Assembly (NCBI GenBank): GCA_902761605.1 | Contig: CACWLC010000002.1 | Location: 52,428 to 116,427 of the forward strand | Direction: 5' to 3' | DNA: 64,000 nt | DNA from: an uncultured Prevotellaceae bacterium | GTDB taxonomy: Bacteria; Bacteroidota; Bacteroidia; Bacteroidales; Bacteroidaceae | Shown here: positions 47,547 through 56,747 of the stretch, in pieces | Layout: each line of letters opens with the position of its first letter | How positions within the stretch are numbered: the stretch's first letter is position 1 | Program-made: the position numbers and the translations under genes | The notes under the pieces: generated by a model | Told to the model about the DNA's origin: nothing | What the model saw: the letters and a program-made list of their open reading frames with translations, nothing else | Database searches by the model: none

Positions 47547-49691
47547 TTAATATCCAGGATTCTGCCAAGCCTTCTTCTCGGCATCGCTCAGGTTGGTACC
47601 ATCCTCGTTCTGGAGAGTATCGATGAACTTCTGAGGAATAGGACGATACATGTGGCGATCCTGTACGTTTGGAGCAGCCTCGGGATTGAATGCCTTAGCA
47701 CGCTTTACAAGCAGACCAGTACGAGCTAATTCTTCCCAGCGATTCCACTCTCCCAATAACTCACGTGTACGCTCATTGAAGATAAAGTTTATCAGGCGTT
47801 CTTTAGTATCAGAAACACCCAGTTCATTAAGTATAGCTTCATCTTCAGCTGGTAACTGACTATAACTAGCAATCTGTAAAGAAGATGCGTCGGTAGTACG
47901 ATCTATACCTGTAGAAAGATAATAGGTACTCTTTGTAAGGTAAGATGCACTATAAGCTTGAGAATTTGTAAGGCGTTCATTCTTATTATTGTTTGCATTT
48001 GGATAGCATTTACCAAGAATGGCAGCTCCAGTAGAGTTCGTTGAGAAAGCCTGTGAGCCATCAGAGTAGTATTCACGATCTTCACCCTGTTTCCACTCTG
48101 CACGGGCACGAAGCTTATTTACTGTAGCAATAGCTTCATTATAGTTGCCAAGACGAACCTGACACTCAGCCTTAATCAGATAAGTCTCACCTGTGCGGGC
48201 CATGATAACATCACGATGGGCATCACCCTTCTCTGCCGTACGAGAGCCATCATCAGTCTTGTTGATACCACAGAATACATTGCTCTGAGCCGGATTACCA
48301 TTTACACCATATGTATTCAACACATACTTACCTCCAAGATAAACAGGGAACACATTAGGAACCCATTTGCCAGTCTCTGGATGTACAAAACTATGAGCAA
48401 CTGCACCACGTCCAAAAGTACCATAAGTTGTCTCATCCTTGAAACGAGGATCATCTTTCTTATTTAGGATGAAGAGAATACCATTATCGCCCAAACCAGG
48501 AACTTGAGTTTCCTGTACTCCATTCTCCTTAGCAACTACAGCAGGAGTCTTACCCTTTGGTATATTATTCAGACCATAGACGGTTTTATAAGTCTTCCAC
48601 ATACGAGAGTCGTTCACGTTATCAAAAATCTCATAAGCATACTCTGTAGGGCGACAACGCTGGAAGTCCATACCGCCAATATACTGTCCACGCTGAGTCC
48701 AACCTCCTGAGAAGTTCGAGAACTGAGGATTAAAATAGTTATATGTACGGTTTCCAAAACGTCCCTGTGTGGAGCTAGCCTCATTATGCTCAGCAGCCAT
48801 AAGGATTTCGCTTAAGCCTTCGTTTGCACAATCAACGCCTGTCCAGTCTGCATAAAGAGAACGGAAATCAGGAGCCAGAGGACATGCAGCGATAACCTCA
48901 TCGCAGAGTTCAATAGCACGATTCAAATCTGTTGCTGCTGCATAAGAACTATTCCATGATTTGCAACGCTCAGACTGGCGATAGAGAAGAGCCTTGGCAA
49001 GGAAGTGGGCTGCTGTATAACGAGTCCATGTACCATTACCACGAGTTTTCTTTGTTGGGAGCATCTTATAAGCATTTTCAAAGTCCGAGATAATCTGATT
49101 TAATGTCTCTTCTTCTGTAGCCCTCTTATAGTGCTTCACAATCTTATTCGCATCAGTTGGTTCGGTCTGAAGAGTTACTGCACCATATTGTGCAAACAAA
49201 CGATAATAATTATATCCACGAAGGAAATGAGCCTCGCCCATAGCCTGATTACGCTTTGACTCATCTGTAACAAGGTTTGCTCTTGAGAGAACCAGGTTGG
49301 CTGTAGAGATACCATAATACATCTCATCCCATAGAGCCGACACTGCAGGACAGTTTTTGTTTGCAGCTCCAAGAGCTGTTGTAAGATCCAACGGGTTAAG
49401 ACGATTATCGTATGTATTCCAACACTCAGAAGTCAAATCGGCTCCATTTGTAAACTCATCAGTACCATAAAGGGTAATACCATAAGCCCACTCATAACCG
49501 AAGTGCCAACGCAGGTTAGCATATAGACCTGCCGCCATAGAAAGTGCTCCTTCGCCTGTTTCCAGCAGATCGTCTGTCAGCATGTGGCCAGACTCCTCTT
49601 CCAAGAAACTGTCAGAGCAGGAAGTTGTACCGCCTAACATTAAGACAGACATGGCCGCAAACATTATTTTATTGATATATTTCATAATCAT
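47547..49691 (-). CDS. SusD/RagB-family outer-membrane glycan-binding lipoprotein
   Basis: 714 residues; the likeliest start is the second Met (49685, MKYINKIMFAAMS) rather than the first. Lipobox near GGTTSCSD gives a surface lipoprotein. The N-terminal half has the SusD helical (TPR-like) core (LRGYNYYRLFAQYGAVTL, AHFLAKALLYRQSE), and the C-terminal part has conserved RTGETYLIKAECQVRLGNYNEA and FIFNERTRELLGEWNRWEELAR. It binds oligosaccharides over the pore of the SusC partner encoded 34 bases upstream. No separate SusE/F-like surface glycan-binding protein is seen nearby. It is larger than many SusD proteins, with long loops. Confidence 0.95.
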   Translation of the reverse strand: MIMKYINKIMFAAMSVLMLGGTTSCSDSFLEEESGHMLTDDLLETGEGALSMAAGLYANLRWHFGYEWAYGITLYGTDEFTNGADLTSECWNTYDNRLNPLDLTTALGAANKNCPAVSALWDEMYYGISTANLVLSRANLVTDESKRNQAMGEAHFLRGYNYYRLFAQYGAVTLQTEPTDANKIVKHYKRATEEETLNQIISDFENAYKMLPTKKTRGNGTWTRYTAAHFLAKALLYRQSERCKSWNSSYAAATDLNRAIELCDEVIAACPLAPDFRSLYADWTGVDCANEGLSEILMAAEHNEASSTQGRFGNRTYNYFNPQFSNFSGGWTQRGQYIGGMDFQRCRPTEYAYEIFDNVNDSRMWKTYKTVYGLNNIPKGKTPAVVAKENGVQETQVPGLGDNGILFILNKKDDPRFKDETTYGTFGRGAVAHSFVHPETGKWVPNVFPVYLGGKYVLNTYGVNGNPAQSNVFCGINKTDDGSRTAEKGDAHRDVIMARTGETYLIKAECQVRLGNYNEAIATVNKLRARAEWKQGEDREYYSDGSQAFSTNSTGAAILGKCYPNANNNKNERLTNSQAYSASYLTKSTYYLSTGIDRTTDASSLQIASYSQLPAEDEAILNELGVSDTKERLINFIFNERTRELLGEWNRWEELARTGLLVKRAKAFNPEAAPNVQDRHMYRPIPQKFIDTLQNEDGTNLSDAEKKAWQNPGY

Positions 49692-49725
49692 ATCCTTTCT
49701 ATTATTTGTTGTTTAATAAAAATCT

Positions 49726-52700
49726 TTAGAAATCAAGCTGTAAACCAACGGTAAAGCCACGATTATAGAAAGTAGCACCCGTATCGAGATCCATAAAGTC
49801 TACAGAAGAGTAGAGCATACCGAGATTTTTACCCTGAATATAGAGTTTTGCTCCATGAATTCCTATCTTCTCACACAGGCTCTTGTCGAGACGATATCCG
49901 AGAGAGAGGTTGCGAATCTTAATGAATGATGCATCCTTGAAACCGAGAAGACCAGAATATGGATCACCACCAGACTGGTTGTAGATTGGTTTCTGCCACT
50001 CTGCACCGGTATTATCTGGAGTATAGTAATCTATCTCGCGCTGCTGATACATACCAAGCTGACCTTCGCCGCCTGTACTAATCTTATATTTGAAACGTCC
50101 AAAGAGATCAATATTCAGTTCAAGACCCTTCCAAGAGAAAGAATTGCTCCATCCAAGCGTCCAACGAGGATTACGATTGCCTATAATAACACGATCATTT
50201 GCGTCAATCTTATAATCGCCATTCTGGTCTACAGGACGGATATTTCCTGCACTGAATTTAGCACCATTAGCATTGAATTTCTCCATTTCGGCAGCATCAC
50301 TTTCCTGCCATAGACCTGCAGATTCGAAACCATAGTACACAGAGATGCTCTCACCAATGAACCAGGCGTTGTTAATATCATCCTGTTTGCCATTTGCTAA
50401 TTCATCAATTTCATCTTTCTGCCATGCAGCATTGATTGTAGAAACCCACTCGAAATCCTTTGTCTGAACAGGGATGAGGTTTAATGTCAGGTCAAAACCC
50501 TTATTCTTTGTCTTACCAATATTAGACATTGTGGCAGGATAACCTGTCAAAGATGGTAATGACATAGCCAAAAGCAAGTCATTGGTCTTTGATGCGTATA
50601 TATCAAGAGCACCATTGATTCGACCACGTAGGAAACTGAAATCTACACCAACATTATACTGAGTAGTCTTCTCCCAACCAAGATTCTTATTGGGCAACTT
50701 ATTTGAACCAGAAGAATAATATGGCTCATTTGTAACCAAGATGAATGAATTTCCTGTGCTGAAAGGCATCCAATAACCACTTATTACACCAAGTGTACCA
50801 TACGCACTAACAGATGAGTTACCAGTAACACCAATACCGAAACGGAGTTTCAACTGATCAATCCATTTAACATCACGCAGCCATTTTTCCTGTTCCATTC
50901 GCCATCCTAATGCCAATGATGGGAATGTATCCCACTTGTTGCCTTTAGAAAGAACAGAAGAACCGTCACGACGTACACTAGCTGTCAAGAGATAGCGATC
51001 CATGAAAGAGTAGTTTACGCGAGCCATGTAAGATAAGAGAGAATTCTCTGAAAGACCAGTACCAATTCCTACCTTATAGTTAGCTTCTGTAATATCAACA
51101 CCTGTTCCCATATTATTCCAAAGGAATGATGGGAATGGATTACCCTCCTCATTAATACTACTACTCTCAGAGTTATATTTTGAAGCACTCTGAAGGAGTG
51201 TAACTCCAATTGTGTGATCTCCAAAAGTTCTGTTGTACATCAACATATTGTCGAGTGTCCAAGAGAAGTGACGATCATCAGAACGCTTTACATAGTTCTT
51301 TCCACCAAGACGGGTTGCAGAAGTTGCATCCAAATAGATTCCCTGACGACTATAACGGAAATCAGGACCAAACTGCATCTTATACATCAATCCCTGTAAA
51401 GGCTCCCAGAACTTACCGAAGTCTATCTGGGCATAGAAACTTCCAAGAGCGCGGAAAACTTCACGATTATCGTTAGATTTCTCCCACTCGTCAATTACTG
51501 TATAAGTATTAGTTGTAGAACCACCAGGCATATTTATAATCTGGCCATTCTCATCATAAGGCAATGTATAACGAAGAATCGCTTTAGCTGCACCATAGAT
51601 ATCTGTTGGACCGCTACTGCTTGACTGACCTGTACGTGAGAAGCCATAGTCCTGTTTACTCCAAGCAGCATTGATAGATCCACCCATCTTGAACCACTTT
51701 GTAGCCTGAAGGTCTGCAGTAACAGCTGCATTGTAACGCTCATATTCCTGTCCCTTCTGGGTTCCTTTATTGTTCAGATAGCCAAAAGAGAAGCTTGCCT
51801 GCATATCCTTTGTACCTCCTTGCGCACGAAGTGTGTGCTCGTGAGTAATACCTGTCTGAGTTACAAAATCAGTCCAGTCAGTATCTGTAACCTTTGAGCC
51901 GTCCCATGTACCACTGCTCCAGCCTTGCTCTATATTCTTCCAAGCCACATCATCACCAGAGAATATTTTCTTATCATTCTCCAGAGTTGGCTCGTCACCT
52001 CTTGGATAAGTTGCCTTTGAAGAGCTTGCATTATAATATGCCCAACGACGCCAAGTGATATAATCGCTGGCACTAAAAGCTGGACTCTTGTCGACGATCT
52101 TCTCAAATGTTACTGAACCAGAATAAGAAAGCTGCAACTTACCTTCCTTACCGCGCTTGGTGGTAATAAGCACAACACCGTTTGCACCACGAGAACCATA
52201 AATAGCGGTAGATGAAGCATCCTTAAGAATGTCTATTGACTCAATGTCGCGAGAGTTAAGACTCTCAATACCACCTGAACTCAATGGCACACCATCGACG
52301 ACATAAAGAGGCTCATTTGAGGCATTGATAGAGCGGTTACCACGAATACGGATAGAGCCCAATGTTCCAGGGCGCTCACTTGTAGTGATATCCACACCAG
52401 CAGCCTTACCTTGAAGTGCCTCGATTGCATTAGATACAGGACGGCTGTTCAACTGTTCTTCGTTTACGCGAGTCAAGGCTCCAGTAACATCGCTCTTACG
52501 CTGAACACCATAACCTACTACAACAACTTCATCAAGAAGAGCATTGTCTTCCTGAAGAGTAATGTTGAATGAAGTCTTGCCTCCAAGAGCTACGGTCTGA
52601 GTCTTGTAGCCGATGTAGGAGATTTCGAGACTTCCTTTCGCGGGAACATTATTAATAGTGAAGTTACCTTCGAAATCAGTAACACTACCATTACTAGTTC

Positions 52701-52875
52701 CCTTGATAATTACACTTGCGCCGATGATGGCTTCACCATTAGCATCGACGACAGTACCGGTTACTTTGTTCTGGGCGGATACCGTGATGGCACACACTGC
52801 GAACAAAACCGTAAACATCAACCTCTGGAGCATGCTCCAGCTGCTGTTTAGACTTGATTTACCAATGTCCTTCAT
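49726..52875 (-). CDS. SusC/RagA-family TonB-dependent transporter
   Basis: 1049 residues. Signal peptide (ends TVSAQ), CarboxypepD_reg-like N-terminal domain (about 36-115; VTGTVVDANGEAIIGASVII), TonB box/plug start (LDEVVVVGYG), plug domain (about 120-240) and a 22-strand barrel ending GFTVGLQLDF. It imports oligosaccharides across the outer membrane with the SusD partner. Given the surrounding PL11, CE12, GH105 and GH106 genes, the cargo is probably rhamnogalacturonan-I oligosaccharide. Its own -7 box lies 55 bases upstream, and an inverted repeat that may be an operator lies further upstream. Confidence 0.96.
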   Translation of the reverse strand: MKDIGKSSLNSSWSMLQRLMFTVLFAVCAITVSAQNKVTGTVVDANGEAIIGASVIIKGTSNGSVTDFEGNFTINNVPAKGSLEISYIGYKTQTVALGGKTSFNITLQEDNALLDEVVVVGYGVQRKSDVTGALTRVNEEQLNSRPVSNAIEALQGKAAGVDITTSERPGTLGSIRIRGNRSINASNEPLYVVDGVPLSSGGIESLNSRDIESIDILKDASSTAIYGSRGANGVVLITTKRGKEGKLQLSYSGSVTFEKIVDKSPAFSASDYITWRRWAYYNASSSKATYPRGDEPTLENDKKIFSGDDVAWKNIEQGWSSGTWDGSKVTDTDWTDFVTQTGITHEHTLRAQGGTKDMQASFSFGYLNNKGTQKGQEYERYNAAVTADLQATKWFKMGGSINAAWSKQDYGFSRTGQSSSSGPTDIYGAAKAILRYTLPYDENGQIINMPGGSTTNTYTVIDEWEKSNDNREVFRALGSFYAQIDFGKFWEPLQGLMYKMQFGPDFRYSRQGIYLDATSATRLGGKNYVKRSDDRHFSWTLDNMLMYNRTFGDHTIGVTLLQSASKYNSESSSINEEGNPFPSFLWNNMGTGVDITEANYKVGIGTGLSENSLLSYMARVNYSFMDRYLLTASVRRDGSSVLSKGNKWDTFPSLALGWRMEQEKWLRDVKWIDQLKLRFGIGVTGNSSVSAYGTLGVISGYWMPFSTGNSFILVTNEPYYSSGSNKLPNKNLGWEKTTQYNVGVDFSFLRGRINGALDIYASKTNDLLLAMSLPSLTGYPATMSNIGKTKNKGFDLTLNLIPVQTKDFEWVSTINAAWQKDEIDELANGKQDDINNAWFIGESISVYYGFESAGLWQESDAAEMEKFNANGAKFSAGNIRPVDQNGDYKIDANDRVIIGNRNPRWTLGWSNSFSWKGLELNIDLFGRFKYKISTGGEGQLGMYQQREIDYYTPDNTGAEWQKPIYNQSGGDPYSGLLGFKDASFIKIRNLSLGYRLDKSLCEKIGIHGAKLYIQGKNLGMLYSSVDFMDLDTGATFYNRGFTVGLQLDF

Positions 52876-52929
52876 ACTGGTTTTAATTTTTAAATGATTA
52901 GTTATTTAATGAAATTGATTCGTTTGCTG

Positions 52930-52937
52930 CAAAATTA
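52930..52937 (-). promoter_or_regulatory. -7 box of the susC/susD genes
   Basis: TAATTTTG on the minus strand, 55 bases before the SusC start. No matching TTTG at -33. Confidence 0.5.
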
Positions 52938-52968
52938 GTGATTTATGCACTTTTTAACCATATAAAAG

Positions 52969-53001
52969 CGTACGAATAATATCAGAATCGTACAATGTAC
53001 G
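52969..53001. promoter_or_regulatory. Candidate regulator site upstream of susC
   Basis: CGTACG (52969-52974) and the inverted repeat CGTAC-AAT-GTACG (52989-53001) lie just upstream of the expected -33 position of the susC promoter. A TTGTACAA palindrome also lies in front of the divergent GH2 gene (54270-54277). An HTCS site is possible, not shown. Confidence 0.35.
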
Positions 53002-53007
53002 TATTTA

Positions 53008-54186
53008 TCAGTTTCCATCGGGCTTTGTAAGATTGGTATTTCCAGAGGGATACCATACAAAATCATCTGGATTATCAGGATGCGAAGGGTCGAAATCCTG
53101 CCAGTCTGTACGGAGATGATCTGCAAGTGGCGAACCGATCTGTTTGAGCCCCATTACAATCATCTTTGCAATCTCCCAAGCTCCGAAAGGATTGAAGTGG
53201 GTGTTGTCGGCCAATGCCTTCGGCTGATCTGGGAACGTGTTTGCCGGATAATGTACCAGCGACTTCTTCGACCCCTCGAAACCTAGAGTCTCGTAAAATA
53301 CTGTCGACATGCTCGTGAGGTCGATAACAGGCACGTTCTCACGACGGGCTACAGTCTTCATTGCCTCAGGATAGTCACCATGACTATTGTGAATATGTTT
53401 CTCATCCTTCTCGAAGTGGCGACGTGCCGTAGGAGTGACAAAGATGATGTTTCCGCCCTTCTCACGAACTCGGTCGGCAAATATCTTCAGATTGCGGGTA
53501 TAGCTGTACCAGGCACCATCGCCGGCCTTCTTCTCTTTCTCATCGTTGTGTCCGAACTCGCAGATGACATAGTCGCCCTTACGGATCTGAGACAGTATCT
53601 TGTCGAGACGCAGCTGGGCGAGAAACGATGTGCAGGAGAGTCCGCTCTCGGCATAGTTGGCTATCACCACACCGTTGTCAAACCAACGGGTGATCATCTG
53701 TCCCCACGAAGCCCAGGGCTCTTTTTCCTGATCTACCACTGTGCTGTTGCCACAGAGGAACACCGTCACTGCAGTAGTGTCGGGCTCGATGGTGATGCGC
53801 TGCACGGCGGGAGCAGGACCACAGAACTGAAGGTCGAGCACATCGTTCCAGTTCTTATAGGTTATCTCACGCTCCTTCAGCTTGACGCTCGTCTTGGCAT
53901 CAATCATCGGCTCATGCTTGTTGACGATGAACGATACCGTTTGGAACTTACCTTTCTTCGTTGTCACAAGGTCAGAATAGTGACGACGCGACTCGGCACG
54001 CACAACTGTCTGCGAGGCACGTTTCTTGGAACCTAAGGTTACTGTGACACGATAGTTGCCATCAGGCACCTTCACTGAGAAATCTATCGGACTGGCACCG
54101 TATACATTTAATAAGGTGTCGATCTTCTGAGCATTAACGCTCAAACTTGCGGCTAAGGCCAAAGTAAGGATGAATAACTTCTTCAT
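53008..54186 (-). CDS. CE12 rhamnogalacturonan acetylesterase-like SGNH hydrolase
   Basis: 392 residues with a signal peptide (ends VNAQ). An N-terminal beta domain (about 22-135) resembling those before bacterial CE12 enzymes is followed by an SGNH hydrolase (about 138-370): CGNSTVVD with the catalytic Ser, ANYAESGLSC, CEFGHNDEK, and the C-terminal DNTHFNPFG carrying Asp and His. It removes acetyl groups from galacturonate in rhamnogalacturonan-I, which helps the lyase. It lies 132 bases upstream of SusC on the same strand and is divergent from the GH2-GH105-GH106 operon. Confidence 0.92.
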   Translation of the reverse strand: MKKLFILTLALAASLSVNAQKIDTLLNVYGASPIDFSVKVPDGNYRVTVTLGSKKRASQTVVRAESRRHYSDLVTTKKGKFQTVSFIVNKHEPMIDAKTSVKLKEREITYKNWNDVLDLQFCGPAPAVQRITIEPDTTAVTVFLCGNSTVVDQEKEPWASWGQMITRWFDNGVVIANYAESGLSCTSFLAQLRLDKILSQIRKGDYVICEFGHNDEKEKKAGDGAWYSYTRNLKIFADRVREKGGNIIFVTPTARRHFEKDEKHIHNSHGDYPEAMKTVARRENVPVIDLTSMSTVFYETLGFEGSKKSLVHYPANTFPDQPKALADNTHFNPFGAWEIAKMIVMGLKQIGSPLADHLRTDWQDFDPSHPDNPDDFVWYPSGNTNLTKPDGN

Positions 54187-54211
54187 TTTGGTTTTATTTG
54201 TTTTGATGATG

Positions 54212-54219
54212 CAAAAGTA
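54212..54219 (-). promoter_or_regulatory. -7 box of the CE12 gene
   Basis: TACTTTTG on the minus strand, 25 bases upstream of the CE12 start at 54186. Confidence 0.5.
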
Positions 54220-54327
54220 CTATGATTTATTATCCATCACGAGACATTATCGTCCGTAAACTATCAAAGTTGTACAAAAGTGCTAATTTCAGAACAGATG
54301 GATAAGAAAAGAAGGCTATTTTTCGTC

Positions 54328-54335
54328 TATCTTTG
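54328..54335 (+). promoter_or_regulatory. -7 box of the GH2-GH105-GH106 operon
   Basis: TATCTTTG, 26 bases upstream of the GH2 start at 54362; no TTTG at -33. Divergent from the CE12 promoter. Confidence 0.55.
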
Positions 54336-54361
54336 CAGCAGAAACTAAAACGAAAGAACGA

Positions 54362-56734
54362 ATGAAAAGAAATCGCATCAGCGCAATTGCCTTTTTCCTG
54401 TGTCTCACCAGTGGTATGTGGGCACAGCAAAGAGAAGTCATCAACCTTAACTACGACTGGGATTTTTCACGTGACTCACTATTTAATGACTCCCGCAAGG
54501 TGGATGTCCCCCACGACTTCCAGATAGAGCAGCCCTGGGTGGCACCGTCAGCCGAAGAGCGTCCTGACAACAGCGATGTGGCAGCAAACATCAAGAGCCG
54601 TCTCTCGGCACGCGGATTCAAGGAGATGGGTGCCGGATGGTATCGTAAGACCATCACTCCCGATGTGTCAATGAAAGACAAGAGGGTGCTGCTGGATTTC
54701 GAGGGTATCATGTATGTGGGCGATGTATGGCTCAACGGAAAGCATGTCGGGAAGACAGACTACGGATATGTAGGATTCCAGATCGACGTGACAAAGCTCC
54801 TGCGCTATGGCGAGCCGAATGAGATAAAGGTAAAGGCCCACACGATGACGGAGAAGAACTCCCGCTGGTATACCGGAGGAGGACTCTTCCGTAACGTGAG
54901 TCTCGTAACGACTGCCTCCGACCTCTATTTCGAGCGTTACCCGCTGTATATCACCACCCGCGATAATAAATATGTAAGTCTCTCTGCCGATTACACCAAC
55001 CGCACGAAAGCCAAGCAGACCACCATGAAGGTGAGCATCTACGCCCCCTCAGGCCAGCTTGTTGCAGAGCAGACCTGCCAGCGAGGCCGCAACCCTCAGA
55101 CACGAACGCTGAACATCAAGATGCAGGAGGTGGAGATTCAGAACCCACAGCTCTGGGATACAGATAATCCCAACTTATACAAGGCCGTAGCCCGACTCGT
55201 GAGAGAAGACGGCAGCATCGCCGATGAGATATCCGAGCAGTTCGGTATCCGCACCGTAGAATATGGTCCTGACTTCGGACTGAAGCTAAACGGCAAGAAG
55301 GTCATTCTGAAGGGATATGCCAACCACCACACCTTAGGAGCCCTCGGAGCAGCGGCCTATCCGCGTGCCATCGAGAAGCGTATCCTGCTGATGAAGCAGT
55401 TCGGCATGAATCATATCCGTACATCGCACAATCCCTATAGCCGCGACTTCATCAAGCTCTGCGACAAATACGGAATACTGGTAGTTGATGAGTTATACGA
55501 CAAATGGACCCGCCAGCATACCGGTGGACGAGTGCCTTTCCTCAACCACTTTGCTCATGACATCGAAGAGTGGATAACCCGCGACCGCAACTCTCCATCG
55601 GTAGTGATGTGGAGTCTCGGAAACGAGCTGCAGCAAGACCCGAACCAGCCGTTTAATGACTTCGGTGTCACCTGCTATAAGATGATGAAGCCCGTGCTCG
55701 AGCGTTACGACTCTACACGTAAGGTCACCGTAGCCATGCATCCCCGTTACCGCAACTGGGAGACCGACTCTCTGCCCTGCGACCTCGCCATGCTTACAGA
55801 CATACAGGCATATAACTACCGCTATATGTATTTCCCGGGCGACGGTCGCCGCTTCCCTTGGATGACGTTCTATCAGAGTGAGGCATCAACAGCAGCTATG
55901 GGTCCCAACTGGTTTGAGATGGACCTTAACAAGGTGATAGGTCTCGCCTACTGGGGAGCCATCGACTATCTCGGCGAGAGTCAGGGCTGGCCGACAAAGG
56001 GTTGGGCTCAGGGTGTGTTCGACATCTCACTTAACCCCAAGCCAAAGGCATATTTCATGAAGAGTTTCCTGAGCGACGAGCCATTGGTGCATATCGCTGT
56101 GGTAGAAGACAAAAAATCTAACATAATGTGGAATGGTATTCAGACGGGCAATGACCGACTCTCGGAGCTCTGGAACCGTGAGGATGGATCAAAGGCTAAC
56201 CTTGTTATATATACCAACGGCGACGAGGTTGAGCTCCTGCTCAACGGCAAGAGTTTAGGTCGCAAGCAGAACCCCAGCGACAAGAAGAAGCGCAACCAGA
56301 TAGAATGGAAAGACGTAGACTATAAGGCAGGAAAGCTCGTGGCCATCGCATATAAAGACGGTAAGCCCATCGCCCGTCATCAGCTTGAGACAACGGGCAA
56401 GGCCGTAAAGCTTATTGCCGAGCCCGACAACAGCAACTGGAAGGCAGACGGTCAGGATCTACAGCATATCCGCATCACTGCCGTCGACTCTAAGGGCCGT
56501 AAGGTTCTCCTGGCCTCCGACGAGCTGAGATTTGCCGTTGATGGCGATGCCCGTATCGTGGCTGTATCCAATGGAGATATCAACAGCGAGGAGCTTAACG
56601 CCACCGACCATCGTCGACTCTGGCAAGGTTCGGCTCTCGTTATCCTCCGTGCAGGAAAGAGTCCCTCGAAGATCACTCTCCGCACTACCAGCGACAACTT
56701 CAAGAACGTAATCACAAAACTCGAAACGAAATAA
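54362..56734 (+). CDS. GH2 family glycosidase, beta-galactosidase-like
   Basis: 790 residues with a signal peptide (ends MWAQ). The order is jelly roll (about 20-180; VPHDFQIEQPW, DFEGIMYVGDVWLNGKHVGK), Ig-like domain, TIM barrel with putative acid/base Glu422 (WSLGNELQQD) and nucleophile Glu507 (FYQSEASTA), then DUF4982-like and other beta domains (about 570-790). It probably removes beta-linked galactose or uronate from rhamnogalacturonan side chains. First gene of the operon with GH105, the four-helix-bundle protein and GH106; GH105 follows after 13 bases. Confidence 0.91.
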   Translation: MKRNRISAIAFFLCLTSGMWAQQREVINLNYDWDFSRDSLFNDSRKVDVPHDFQIEQPWVAPSAEERPDNSDVAANIKSRLSARGFKEMGAGWYRKTITPDVSMKDKRVLLDFEGIMYVGDVWLNGKHVGKTDYGYVGFQIDVTKLLRYGEPNEIKVKAHTMTEKNSRWYTGGGLFRNVSLVTTASDLYFERYPLYITTRDNKYVSLSADYTNRTKAKQTTMKVSIYAPSGQLVAEQTCQRGRNPQTRTLNIKMQEVEIQNPQLWDTDNPNLYKAVARLVREDGSIADEISEQFGIRTVEYGPDFGLKLNGKKVILKGYANHHTLGALGAAAYPRAIEKRILLMKQFGMNHIRTSHNPYSRDFIKLCDKYGILVVDELYDKWTRQHTGGRVPFLNHFAHDIEEWITRDRNSPSVVMWSLGNELQQDPNQPFNDFGVTCYKMMKPVLERYDSTRKVTVAMHPRYRNWETDSLPCDLAMLTDIQAYNYRYMYFPGDGRRFPWMTFYQSEASTAAMGPNWFEMDLNKVIGLAYWGAIDYLGESQGWPTKGWAQGVFDISLNPKPKAYFMKSFLSDEPLVHIAVVEDKKSNIMWNGIQTGNDRLSELWNREDGSKANLVIYTNGDEVELLLNGKSLGRKQNPSDKKKRNQIEWKDVDYKAGKLVAIAYKDGKPIARHQLETTGKAVKLIAEPDNSNWKADGQDLQHIRITAVDSKGRKVLLASDELRFAVDGDARIVAVSNGDINSEELNATDHRRLWQGSALVILRAGKSPSKITLRTTSDNFKNVITKLETK

Positions 56735-56747
56735 ACACTTAAAAGAC

